Assembly: GCA_027306785.1 (NCBI GenBank) | Contig: DAHUZB010000009.1 | Span: 1-64,000, forward strand | From: Vulcanimicrobiota bacterium | Lineage (GTDB): Bacteria; Vulcanimicrobiota; Vulcanimicrobiia; Vulcanimicrobiales; Vulcanimicrobiaceae | Length of the DNA stretch: 64,000 nt | Direction: 5' to 3' | In this document: in pieces, positions 43,786 through 51,982 of the stretch | How the letters are laid out: each line of letters begins with the position of its first letter | How positions within the stretch are numbered: the stretch's first letter is position 1 | Made by a program: the position numbers and the translations under genes | Notes under the pieces: model-generated | What the model was told of the DNA's origin: nothing | The model's database searches: none | Seen by the model: only the letters and a program-made list of their open reading frames with translations

Positions 43786-45083
43786 GGCGTGGCCGTCACC
43801 GCCGCGTCCCCGTCGTGCAGATCGCCGTTCGGCGCGACGACGCCGACCGTCGTTCCGCTTACCGCGAGGATGCGCACGCGCACGGGAATGAGGCGCCGAT
43901 CGCGCAGTACCCAGAGGCGTGCGCTTGCGTTCGGCGCGATCGCGTAGGCGCCCGCGCCGCCAGTCGCTCCCCATTGCGAGCGCCGCGCGGCGCGCGAGGG
44001 CGCGGGGCTCGGCGAGGCGACGCCGTAGGCACGCGCGATCGCCGCGTTCGGCTGCCACTGCAGCGCATCGAGCGGAACCTGCAGCGCGTTCGGATAGTGC
44101 GCGACGACGATGCTTGCGTTCGCCGTCATGCCCGGGCGCAGACGCCCGTCGGGATTTGCCACGTATGCGACGGTATCGTACGTCGTGACGTTCGAGACGA
44201 CGGTCGGATTCTGCCGCACCTGCACCACGCTGCCGCGATAGACGACGCCGGGATAGGCGAGCACGGTGAATCGCACCGTCTCACCGCTGCGTACCGCGCC
44301 GACGTCGGGTTCGCCGACGGCGATGTCGACCTGCATCTTTTTTAAGTCGCGCGCGATGGTGAAGAGGGTCGGCGCCTGCAGCGCGGCGGCGACGGTCTGA
44401 CCGACCGAGACATTGCGCGCGATCACCGTGCCGTCGACGGGCGAGGCGATCGTCGCGCGCGCGAGCGTGATGCGGGCTTGCTGCACGCTCGCGAGATCCG
44501 CCGCGACGGCGCGCCGATTCGCTTCGAACGTCGCCGCCGCCGCGGCAGCCGCCGCTTGGGCGTAGGCACGCTGCGAGCGCGCGGTGCGCAGTTGCGCGCT
44601 TGCGGCGGCGGTGGCGTTCTCGTCGGCGTCGAGGGTGCTCTGCGCGGTGAAGCCGCGCGCGAGAAGGGCGCCGTCGCGCGCCTGCGTTTTCTCGGCGAGT
44701 GCGAAGGCGCTCGCGGCCTGCGCGATCGCGGCGTCGGCGGTGGTGACGTTCTGCCCGGCGGCGCGCGCTTGGTCGCCCGCCGCCGCCGTTGCCGCGCGGG
44801 CTTGGCCGTAGGCCGCCTCCGCCTGCGCGAGCTGGGCCTGCATCGTCGAGGGATCGATGGTCGCGAGCACCTGGCCGCGCCGCACCACACTGTTGTAGTC
44901 CACGAAGATGCGCGCGATCGTCCCGGAGACCTGGCTGCCCACGAGCACCGTGTCCTGCGCGTTGAGCGTTCCGGTGGCGGTGACGGTCTGGTCGATCTCA
45001 CCGGTTGCGACCGGCTGCGTCGTGAGGGCGTTGCCGCGGGTCGAACAGGCGGCGAGCAGGGCGAGGGTGAGCAGCCGCTTCAT
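43782..45083 (-). CDS. MacA/HlyD-type periplasmic adaptor lipoprotein
   Basis: The 433-aa protein has a signal ending in the lipobox LALLAAC. The lipoyl/barrel-sandwich halves (TLNAQDTVLVGSQVSGTIARI and TIASPVDGTVIARNVSVGQTV) flank a long Ala-rich helical hairpin (about residues 90-200), followed by beta-barrel and membrane-proximal domains. An Ala/Ser/Pro linker lies near residue 355. It bridges the ABC permease to an outer-membrane channel that is not encoded nearby. It is the first gene of the three-gene exporter operon. Confidence 0.92.
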   Translation of the reverse strand: MKRLLTLALLAACSTRGNALTTQPVATGEIDQTVTATGTLNAQDTVLVGSQVSGTIARIFVDYNSVVRRGQVLATIDPSTMQAQLAQAEAAYGQARAATAAAGDQARAAGQNVTTADAAIAQAASAFALAEKTQARDGALLARGFTAQSTLDADENATAAASAQLRTARSQRAYAQAAAAAAAATFEANRRAVAADLASVQQARITLARATIASPVDGTVIARNVSVGQTVAAALQAPTLFTIARDLKKMQVDIAVGEPDVGAVRSGETVRFTVLAYPGVVYRGSVVQVRQNPTVVSNVTTYDTVAYVANPDGRLRPGMTANASIVVAHYPNALQVPLDALQWQPNAAIARAYGVASPSPAPSRAARRSQWGATGGAGAYAIAPNASARLWVLRDRRLIPVRVRILAVSGTTVGVVAPNGDLHDGDAAVTATP

Positions 45084-45148
45084 GTGCCACGAGCGTAGCG
45101 CGCGGCTCTCTCCGGGGCGGTGAAGGCGCGGGGAACGCGGCGGGAAGG

Positions 45149-45823
45149 TCAGTCGCCCTTGCGGATGCGCACCTCGCCGGTCGTCGTACGGAGCGTCACG
45201 TGCGCGCTCCCGTTCCCGAGATGCGTGCTGCCGAAGGCGTTATGGACGCCGCCGATCGTCGCCGATGCGTCGATCGCGGCATTCGCGTTTGCCGGAAGCG
45301 AGAGTGTGATCTCGCCGGTCGTCGCGTCGAGGTCGATGCGCTGCGCACCGCCCACGGCCGACATCTTCGCGTCGATCTTTCCGGCGGCGGTACTCGCCTT
45401 CACGTCGCCGCGCAGTCCGTCGAGCGCGATGCGGCCCGCGGCGGTGTGCACGTCGACCGCGTCGGCGGCGGGCACGTGGATCGTGTACTCCACCGCGCCG
45501 TTTCCGAATCCCATCCCGCCGTACCGCGTCTCGATCGTGACCACCGACGGATCGTTCGTTACCGCCACGCGCATGCGATCGAGGTCACTTTGCGAGTTGG
45601 CCCGCATGAGCGCGTCGATGCGGATGCGCGGCTGATCCCAGCCGACGACCCGAATCTCCCCGGCGGGTTCGGAGACCGAGACGCGCAGCGGCCGCGTCGC
45701 CGCGAGCGTGTGATGAAACTCGGCTCGGAAGCGATTGCCCCCGACCTCGCAGCCGGCGAGCGGCATCAGCGCAAAGAGCGAGAGCGCGAGGTAGGCGGGG
45801 ATGAGACGCGGCGAACTCAGCAT
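45149..45823 (-). CDS. DUF4097-type beta-helix lipoprotein
   Basis: The 224-aa protein has a signal ending in the lipobox LMPLAGC. The rest is the DUF4097/adhesin-like right-handed beta-helix with repeated TAAGRIALDGLRGDVKASTAAGKI and DATTGEITLSLP turns. Such proteins often sit near ABC exporters or regulators; the function is unknown. ATG 45823 has GGGAG upstream. The gene is divergent from the ArsR regulator, and its promoter would lie beside that gene's operator. Confidence 0.8.
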   Translation of the reverse strand: MLSSPRLIPAYLALSLFALMPLAGCEVGGNRFRAEFHHTLAATRPLRVSVSEPAGEIRVVGWDQPRIRIDALMRANSQSDLDRMRVAVTNDPSVVTIETRYGGMGFGNGAVEYTIHVPAADAVDVHTAAGRIALDGLRGDVKASTAAGKIDAKMSAVGGAQRIDLDATTGEITLSLPANANAAIDASATIGGVHNAFGSTHLGNGSAHVTLRTTTGEVRIRKGD

Positions 45824-45914
45824 GCCCGATCTACGGCTCCCTGCCACGCGGAGTTTCGGGTGTGGCCGAAAATGTCCGAGGAGCGTCGCAGAGAGGGTTG
45901 ACGCGGCCTAAGAA

Positions 45915-45944
45915 TAACCGTATGGTTATATAACCGTATGGTTA
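45915..45944 (+). promoter_or_regulatory. Probable ArsR-type operator overlapping the start codon
   Basis: TAACCGTATGGTTA occurs twice (45915-45928 and 45931-45944), 16 bp apart, each with an AACC-N4-GGTT imperfect dyad. The ATG of the arsR-like gene (45938) lies inside the second copy and has no Shine-Dalgarno sequence. Binding here would block the gene's own transcription and perhaps that of the divergent DUF4097 gene. Confidence 0.7.
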
Positions 45945-46282
45945 ACGAATCCGAACGCCTCGATCTCCTGTTTGCGGCTCTTGCCGACCCGACCCGTCGG
46001 CTGATGGTCGAGCGCTTGGCGCGCGGCGGGCGCAGCATCGGCGAGATCGCCGCCGACTTCGATATCTCGCAACCCGCCGTCTCCAAGCACGTCAAGGTGC
46101 TGGAGCGATCGGGCCTGCTCAAGCGCCGCATCGAGGGACGCGTGCATCATTGCACGCTCGATCCGCGCGCGATGCAGCATGCGATGCAATGGATCGAGGA
46201 GCAGCGCCGTTTCTGGAATGCGAGCCTCGATCGTTTGGAGACCCTTCTCACACCCGCTCCGCAACGAAAGAAACGCTCATGA
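45938..46282 (+). CDS. ArsR-family transcriptional regulator
   Basis: The 114-aa winged helix has LAALADPTRRLMVERLARG, the recognition helix FDISQPAVSKHVKVLERSGLL and wing RRIEGRVHHCTLD. No metal-binding cysteine pair typical of ArsR/SmtB sensors is seen. This subtype commonly sits with an AHSA1/SRPBCC gene, as here (ATGA overlap). Self-regulation is likely, because twin repeats straddle the start codon; the message may be leaderless. Confidence 0.92.
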   Translation: MVNESERLDLLFAALADPTRRLMVERLARGGRSIGEIAADFDISQPAVSKHVKVLERSGLLKRRIEGRVHHCTLDPRAMQHAMQWIEEQRRFWNASLDRLETLLTPAPQRKKRS

Positions 46283-46725
46283 CCGACACCGTGACCTCGG
46301 TGCCCGCGCTCTATCTGCGCCGTACCTACTCCGCCTCGCCGGCGCGCGTCTACGAGGCCTGGACCACCTCCGAACTCCTGGCACGCTTTCTCGGTCCCGG
46401 CGACGTGCAGGCGCGCGTTCCCGAGTTCGACGCGCGCATCGGCGGCCGATTCCGCATCGAGATGCACCGACCCGACGCCGAGGCGTATGTTGCGTACGGC
46501 GAGATTCGCGAACTCGTTCCAAACGCGCGTATCGTAATGACCTGGACCTGGGAAGAAGATGATCCCGCCGACGAACGCGAGACGATGCTGACGATCGAAC
46601 TCACGCCGAACGGGACGGGAACGGATCTCGAGCTCACGCATACGCAGCTCGCAAGCCTGGATTCGCGCGAGCGTCACGCCGAAGGGTGGAACGCGATTCT
46701 CGATCAGTTTGCCGAGCTCGCCTAA
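46279..46725 (+). CDS. SRPBCC/AHSA1-domain protein
   Basis: The 148-aa START-like domain has YLRRTYSASPARVYEAWTTSELLARFLGPG at the N-terminus and ERHAEGWNAILDQFAELA at the C-terminus, with a WTWEEDD strand between. The fold has a hydrophobic pocket for a small ligand. It is translationally coupled to the ArsR gene, a common pairing whose ligand is usually unknown. Confidence 0.9.
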   Translation: MTDTVTSVPALYLRRTYSASPARVYEAWTTSELLARFLGPGDVQARVPEFDARIGGRFRIEMHRPDAEAYVAYGEIRELVPNARIVMTWTWEEDDPADERETMLTIELTPNGTGTDLELTHTQLASLDSRERHAEGWNAILDQFAELA

Positions 46726-46771
46726 GAAGCGAAGGAGCCGCATCGGACTCTCGATGCGGCTCCTTCGCTTC
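46726..46771 (+). terminator. Perfect 20-bp hairpin, bidirectional terminator
   Basis: The arm at 46726-46745 pairs completely with 46752-46771 around a 6-nt loop. It begins right after the SRPBCC stop codon and lies between two convergent genes. There is no T-tract on the forward side and no clear one on the reverse side, so termination may depend on other factors, but its position and strength fit that role. Confidence 0.7.
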
Positions 46772-46785
46772 GGGGATGGTTCGGC

Positions 46786-47436
46786 TTACGGTTTTGCGAA
46801 CGCGACGATTTCGTTGTTGTCGCGATGGCTCGTCCAGAAGCGCGTGCCGTCGTAGGCGAGGCCGCGCGCGGCAAACGGAACCGCTGCAAGAACGGTGATC
46901 ACCGGCTGCTCGCCGTGCGCGTCGATCTTGGTGAATTGGACGTGCTCGAAGTCGTCGTCGGCGTCGATCACATAGAAGCAACGATCCGCGATCACCATGC
47001 CGACCGGACGGCGCGGGAGATCGATCGCGCGTACAATCGCGCCTTGACCGTCGAGTGCCACGATGCGTTTGTTGGTCGCTTGGCTCAAAAAGAGCGTGTC
47101 GCCGTCGAACGCGAGGTGGGCGCCCGTGAACTCGGGGCAGGCGAACTTCTCGCTCTTGAAGCCGTGGCCGGGAATGAAGCGGTGGATGTAGCGATCGTCC
47201 TCGTCGCCGTGGCCGAGTACCATGCGCAGCTCGTCGCCGATGACGGCGATGCCGAACGGGCTGCCCGGCACTTCGCCTTCGTCGTTCGCGGTCCACTGTG
47301 CGATGTCGATCGCGTAGAGGCGGTTCGTCTCGCGGCTGGCCATCCAGAGCGTATTGCCGTCGGCCGCGAGCCCGAGCGGCTTCGGCGCGGGCGCGGGCAG
47401 GCGCAGCAGTTCGGTGATTGCGTTGAGCGTTTCCAT
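46786..47436 (-). CDS. Beta-propeller-like hypothetical protein
   Basis: The 216-aa cytoplasmic-looking protein has repeats of the form PLGLAADGNTLWMASRETN, PFGIAVIGDELRMV, AHLAFDGDTLFLSQATN and GLAYDGTRFWTSHRDN, about 45-50 residues apart. This is a YVTN/NHL- or glutaminyl-cyclase-like propeller, probably four or five blades, short for a closed propeller. No signal peptide is seen. It starts 2 bp after the E2 stop and is thus the last gene of the oxoacid dehydrogenase operon; a link to that enzyme is unproven. Confidence 0.7.
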   Translation of the reverse strand: METLNAITELLRLPAPAPKPLGLAADGNTLWMASRETNRLYAIDIAQWTANDEGEVPGSPFGIAVIGDELRMVLGHGDEDDRYIHRFIPGHGFKSEKFACPEFTGAHLAFDGDTLFLSQATNKRIVALDGQGAIVRAIDLPRRPVGMVIADRCFYVIDADDDFEHVQFTKIDAHGEQPVITVLAAVPFAARGLAYDGTRFWTSHRDNNEIVAFAKP

Positions 47437-47438
47437 AC

Positions 47439-48827
47439 TTAGAGAGCCCCTCCCGGACTCATCGCTTCGAGGCGTTTCTTGAGGTCGGCGAGGAAACCGG
47501 ATGCGTTGTAGCCGTCAACGACGCGGTGATCGAGCGAGAGGCACGAGTTCATCACGAAGCGCGGCGCGAACGAATCATCGTCGCGCACGAGGAGTTTCTT
47601 TTCGACCGTCTCCATCGTGACGATGCCCGCTTGGCCGCCGTTGATGATCGGTGCCGAGGCCCACGAGCCGTTCGCACCGTTGTTGTTCACCGTGAAGGTG
47701 CCGCCCGCGAGATCGTCGGCCGTGAGTTTGCCGCGCCGTGCTTTATCGATCAGCTCGCCCGCGGCGATCGCAAGGCCTTTGATCGAGAGCTGGTCGGCGT
47801 TCTTGACGACCGGCACGACGAGCGTCGTCGGCAGGCCGATCGCGATGCCGACGTTCACGTCCTTGTTCACGTAGATGCCTTCGGCGGTGAACTTGGCGTT
47901 CATCAGCGGGAACGCGGCGAGCGATTCCACCACCGCGCGCATGAAGAAGGGCAGCAGCGTGAGCTTGTAGCCCGTCTCGCGCTCGAAGCGCTCTTTCTCT
48001 TTTGCTCGCCACTTCCACACGTTGGTGACATCGATCGAGACCATCGACCACGCGTGCGGTGCGGTGTGCTTGGATTCCACCATACGCTCGGCGATGATGC
48101 GGCGCGCCTGGTTGAGCGGAATCACCGTGCCCGGCAGCGGTTCACCGTAGCTCGAGGTACCGACGCCCGCGGGAGCGCTCGGCGGCGTGTAGGCCGGAGC
48201 CGCCGGTGCGGCTGCGGGGGCGAAGCTCGGCGGCGGCGTCGCACCGAAGTTGGTTCCCGTCGCGATCGCCTGACCGACGGCCGCGGCCGGGCCCATCGAG
48301 GCGGCGGTCAGCACGTCGTCCGCGGTCACGCGGCCGTTCGCACCGCTGCCGCGCAGTGTGCGGATGTCGATGTGGTGTTCACGCGCGAGCTTGCGCACCG
48401 CGGGCGAGGCCTTGCGCAGCGCATCCTCGGCGCCGACATCGCTCGTCGGTGCATGCGCCGCGTGTCCGTTCGACGATGCGCCGTTGCTCGCAGCCGCCAC
48501 TTGCGCGGCGGGCGAGAACGTATCGTGCGCCGCCGCGGGTTGCGCGGCGGGAGCTGCCGGAGCCGCGGGCTCGGCGGCGCTCGCCGCGCCCACTTCTTCG
48601 ATCACCGCGATGGCGGTGCCGATCGGCACGGTATCGCCCTCTTTGACGAGCACTTCTTTGATGACGCCGGTGACGGGCGAGGGAACTTCCGCGTTCACCT
48701 TGTCGGTCGAGACTTCGAGGAACGCCTCGTACTTTTCAACCGGATCGCCGACCTTTTTCAGCCACGTCGCGACCGTGCCTTCGGTGACGGTCTCGCCGAG
48801 CTGCGGCATCGTAATCGTGGTTGCCAT
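47439..48827 (-). CDS. 2-oxoacid dehydrogenase E2 (dihydrolipoyl acyltransferase)
   Basis: The 462-aa protein has one N-terminal lipoyl domain with lipoyl-lysine in VSTDKVNAEVPSP, an Ala/Pro-rich linker, the E1/E3-binding domain ASPAVRKLAREHHIDIRTLRGSGANGRVT, a second flexible linker and the catalytic domain ending with DHRVVDGYNASGFL, carrying the active-site His. It moves acyl groups from lipoamide to CoA. The E1 type and order (E1alpha, E1beta, E2) suit a branched-chain or pyruvate-type complex. Confidence 0.94.
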   Translation of the reverse strand: MATTITMPQLGETVTEGTVATWLKKVGDPVEKYEAFLEVSTDKVNAEVPSPVTGVIKEVLVKEGDTVPIGTAIAVIEEVGAASAAEPAAPAAPAAQPAAAHDTFSPAAQVAAASNGASSNGHAAHAPTSDVGAEDALRKASPAVRKLAREHHIDIRTLRGSGANGRVTADDVLTAASMGPAAAVGQAIATGTNFGATPPPSFAPAAAPAAPAYTPPSAPAGVGTSSYGEPLPGTVIPLNQARRIIAERMVESKHTAPHAWSMVSIDVTNVWKWRAKEKERFERETGYKLTLLPFFMRAVVESLAAFPLMNAKFTAEGIYVNKDVNVGIAIGLPTTLVVPVVKNADQLSIKGLAIAAGELIDKARRGKLTADDLAGGTFTVNNNGANGSWASAPIINGGQAGIVTMETVEKKLLVRDDDSFAPRFVMNSCLSLDHRVVDGYNASGFLADLKKRLEAMSPGGAL

Positions 48828-49826
48828 TTAGAACTTCACCATCTCCCGCATCGCCTCGGCCATCTTGGCGGGCGACGACATGTATTCGTGTTCGAGCGGC
48901 TCAGCGTAGCCCATCGCCGGAACGTCGGGCGCGCAGAGACGGCGGATCGGTGCGTCGAGCGAGAAGAGCGCCTCTTCCGCGACCATCGCCGAAATCTCGG
49001 CGCCGATACCGCCGAACTTGTTGTCCTCGTGGATGATCAGCAGCTTGCGCGTCTTCTCCACGCTCTGCAGGATCGTGGTGCGATCCATCGGGCGGATCGA
49101 GCGCAGATCGATCACTTCGACCGACAGACCTTCGGCTTCGAGCTGCTTGGCCGCATCGAGCGCCCAGTGCACGTAGAGCCCGTACGAGACGACGGTGAGC
49201 TGCGTGCCGGCCTTCTTTACGTCGGCCTTGCCGAGCGGAATCGTGTAGTGGCCTTCGGGCACCTCGCCCTTGATCAGACGATAGGTCTTCTTGTGCTCGA
49301 GGAAGAGCACGGGGTCGGGATCGTCGATCGCGGCGTTGAGCAAGCCCTTGATGTCGGCCGGAAACGCGGGCGCGACGATCTTCAAGCCGGGAACGTGGTA
49401 GAAGAGCGCTTCGATCGAGACCGAGTGCGAGAGCGCGCCGCGCACGCCGCCGCCGTAAGGCGTGCGGATCACGAGCGGACACGTGTACTCGCCGTTGGAG
49501 CGATAGCGCGTCTTCGCCGCTTCGCCCACGATCTGGTTGAACGCCGGATAGATGAAGTCGGCGAACTGGATCTCGGCGATCGGACGCAGACCTTCCATCG
49601 CCATGCCGACCGCGATACCGACGATCGAGGCTTCGGCGATCGGCGTGTCGATCACGCGCTGCGCACCGAACTCGTTGATGAAGTCCTTGGTGATGAGGAA
49701 GACGTTGCCGCGCGCACCGACGTCCTCGCCGAGGATCACCGTGCGGTCGTCGTTCTTCATCGCTTCATAGAGCGTCTCGCGAACCGCTTCGACGTTGTTG
49801 AGAATCTTCGATCCGGTGGTGCTCAC
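48828..49826 (-). CDS. 2-oxoacid dehydrogenase E1 component, beta subunit
   Basis: The 332-aa transketolase-like protein has ILGEDVGARGNVF, RVIDTPIAEASIVGIAVGMA, EIQFADFIYPAFNQIVGEAAK and PYGGGVRGALSHSVSIEA. It forms the alpha2beta2 E1 that decarboxylates 2-oxoacids with ThDP. GTG 49826 overlaps the E1alpha stop (GTGA), and the longer frame upstream is antisense-like noise. Confidence 0.94.
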   Translation of the reverse strand: MSTTGSKILNNVEAVRETLYEAMKNDDRTVILGEDVGARGNVFLITKDFINEFGAQRVIDTPIAEASIVGIAVGMAMEGLRPIAEIQFADFIYPAFNQIVGEAAKTRYRSNGEYTCPLVIRTPYGGGVRGALSHSVSIEALFYHVPGLKIVAPAFPADIKGLLNAAIDDPDPVLFLEHKKTYRLIKGEVPEGHYTIPLGKADVKKAGTQLTVVSYGLYVHWALDAAKQLEAEGLSVEVIDLRSIRPMDRTTILQSVEKTRKLLIIHEDNKFGGIGAEISAMVAEEALFSLDAPIRRLCAPDVPAMGYAEPLEHEYMSSPAKMAEAMREMVKF

Positions 49827-50848
49827 TGCCACGGCTGCCAGGCTCCTTCGTACAGGTGCGTATAGAGATCCGAAGCCTGCGGATAGGGCATCGCTTCGGC
49901 TTTGTCGGTCGCCTCGTTCGTCTCGCGGAGCACGTCTTTGCGCAGCGCTTCCACGTCGGCGGCGTTCATCACGCCCGCCTCGATCAGACGATGCTCGAAC
50001 GCCGGAACCGGATCGTTCTTGCGCGCCTCCGCGACGAGCTCTTTCGTGCGGTAGGTCATGTCGTTGTCGTCGGTCGAGTGCGCGAGGAAGCGGTAGCAGT
50101 GGCCCTCGATGATCGAGGGGCCGCCGCCCGAACGCGCGCGATCGAGCGCCTCTTTCACCGCTTCGTAGGTTTCGATCGGATCGAAGCCGTTGAAGCGCTT
50201 GCCCGGCATACCGTAGCCCGCGGCGCGCTTCCAAATCTCGGGTTGGCCCATCTGCTTATCGAGCGGCGTGGAGATGGCCCACTCGTTGTTCTCGACGAGC
50301 ATCACGAGCGGCAGCTTGTGGACGGCCGCGAAGTTCATCGACTCGTGCCACTCGCCTTCGCTGGTCGTGCCGTCGCCGCAGGTGACGAGCACCGCGCGTC
50401 CGGCCTCGCCGCGATACTTGATCGCGTACGCCGCGCCGACCGCGTGCGGAATGTGCGCCGCGAGGATCGACGAGAACGACATCAGGCCCGCGGCCTTCGA
50501 CGAGTAATGGTTCGGGAACTGACGCCCGCCGTTGTGGTCGGCCGCGCGCGCGAAGATCGAAAGCATGATCTCGTACGGCGTGAGGCCGATCCCGAGCGCG
50601 AGCCCTAAATCGCGATAGTACGGCGCGAGGATATCTTTACCGCGCTCGAACGCCATCGCGGCGCCGGCCTGGAGCGCTTCGTGGCCTTCGGAGCCGAGCG
50701 CAAACGGGACCTTGCCTTGACGGTTGAGTTGGAAACCGCGGTTGTCGAGTTGCCGCTGAAGCAGCATGTTGCGGAACATCTGCCGCAACTGCTCGTCGGT
50801 CAGCCCGCGACGATCTAAGGCTTTCGCCTTGGTGTCAGTCTTCGCCAT
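49823..50848 (-). CDS. 2-oxoacid dehydrogenase E1 component, alpha subunit (copy proximal to E1beta)
   Basis: The 341-aa protein starts at ATG with AAGGA 6 nt upstream. It carries the ThDP/Mg motif GDGTTSEGEWHESMNFAAVH ... ENNEWAIS and the phosphorylation-loop-like HSTDDNDMTYRT. Pairing with E1beta by a GTGA overlap makes this the likely working partner. A second alpha subunit lies 40 bp upstream. Confidence 0.94.
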   Translation of the reverse strand: MAKTDTKAKALDRRGLTDEQLRQMFRNMLLQRQLDNRGFQLNRQGKVPFALGSEGHEALQAGAAMAFERGKDILAPYYRDLGLALGIGLTPYEIMLSIFARAADHNGGRQFPNHYSSKAAGLMSFSSILAAHIPHAVGAAYAIKYRGEAGRAVLVTCGDGTTSEGEWHESMNFAAVHKLPLVMLVENNEWAISTPLDKQMGQPEIWKRAAGYGMPGKRFNGFDPIETYEAVKEALDRARSGGGPSIIEGHCYRFLAHSTDDNDMTYRTKELVAEARKNDPVPAFEHRLIEAGVMNAADVEALRKDVLRETNEATDKAEAMPYPQASDLYTHLYEGAWQPWQ

Positions 50849-50888
50849 GTTGTCCTTGTAACAGAGACGGGTCGAAAAAGGACGCGGA

Positions 50889-51920
50889 TCAGCGCCAGGG
50901 CTGATACGAGTCTGCGTACACGTGCGTGTAGAGGTCTTCGGGGGCCGGGTACGGCATCGCTTCCGCCCGGTCCGTGGCATCGTTCGCCTCGGCGAGCACG
51001 GAACGCTTCAACGACTCGAGACCTTCCGGGCTCAAGACCCCCTGCTCGACGAGCAGGCGCTCGAAATTCGGGACAGGATCGTCCTGTCGACGGCGCTCCA
51101 CCTCTTCGCGAGAGCGGTAGGTACGGTCGTCGTCGTCGGTGGTGTGGGCGAGGAAGCGGTAGCACTTCGCCTCGACCAGGGTGGGGCCGCCGCCCGAGCG
51201 GGCGCGCTCCATGGCCTCCTTGACCGCCGCGTAGACCGCGATCGGATCGAAGCCGTTGACGACGACGCCCGGCATGCCGTAGCCCACCGCGCGATCGGCG
51301 ACGTTGGGGTTGGCCATCTGCTTGTCGGCGGGCGTGGAGATCGCCCACTCGTTGTTCTCGCAGAGGAAGACGATCGGCAGCTTGTGGACGGCCGCGAAGT
51401 TCATGCCCTCGTGCCACTCGCCTTCGGAGGTGGAGCCTTCGCCGAAGGTGACGAGCACGGCCCGGCCGCTCTCGTTGCGGTACTTCATCGCGTAGGCGGC
51501 GCCCACGGCGTGCGGCACCTGCGCCGCGAGCACCGAGCTGATCGAGTGGAGGCCCAGGCGCTTGGAGGCGTAGTGGTGCGGAAACTGGCGCCCGCCCGAG
51601 TGGTCGGCCTTGCGCGCGAAGAGCGAGAGCAGCACCTCGTAGGGCGTGAGACCGATGCCGAGATCGAGCCCGAGATCGCGGTAGTAGGGCACGAGCACGT
51701 CGCTGCCGCGCTTGAAGGCAAGCGCCGCACCCGCCTGCACGCCTTCGTGTCCTTCGCCCGCGGAGGCGAAGGGAATCTTGCCTTGCCGGTTGAGCTGAAA
51801 GCCGCGCGCTTCGAGCGTGCGGTGCATCAGCATGATGCGCAGGATCTCGACGAGTTGCTCGTCGGTGAGTCCGTGCCGCTCGAACGGCGCCTTCGCGGGG
51901 GCTTTGCCTTTGGTTGCCAC
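50889..51920 (-). CDS. Second 2-oxoacid dehydrogenase E1 alpha subunit (tandem paralogue)
   Basis: The 343-aa protein aligns along its whole length with its neighbour (GLTDEQL, RGFQLNRQGK, GGRQFPHHYASK, EGEWHEGMNFAAVHKLP). Its metal-binding motif reads GEGSTSEGEWHE, with Glu for the first Asp of GDG. It may form an alternative E1 with other substrate preference, or be less active. GTG 51920 is preferred; a TTG further up would add a non-family extension. No second E1beta is present. Confidence 0.9.
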   Translation of the reverse strand: MATKGKAPAKAPFERHGLTDEQLVEILRIMLMHRTLEARGFQLNRQGKIPFASAGEGHEGVQAGAALAFKRGSDVLVPYYRDLGLDLGIGLTPYEVLLSLFARKADHSGGRQFPHHYASKRLGLHSISSVLAAQVPHAVGAAYAMKYRNESGRAVLVTFGEGSTSEGEWHEGMNFAAVHKLPIVFLCENNEWAISTPADKQMANPNVADRAVGYGMPGVVVNGFDPIAVYAAVKEAMERARSGGGPTLVEAKCYRFLAHTTDDDDRTYRSREEVERRRQDDPVPNFERLLVEQGVLSPEGLESLKRSVLAEANDATDRAEAMPYPAPEDLYTHVYADSYQPWR

Positions 51921-51982
51921 AGTGCGGAATAGTGCTATCGGATCAAGGGAAATCCTCCGCAGCGGTCGCACCGACGAACGCA

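Noticed and set aside
47526-49865. 779-aa forward open frame
   Set aside because: It is antisense to E2 and E1beta.
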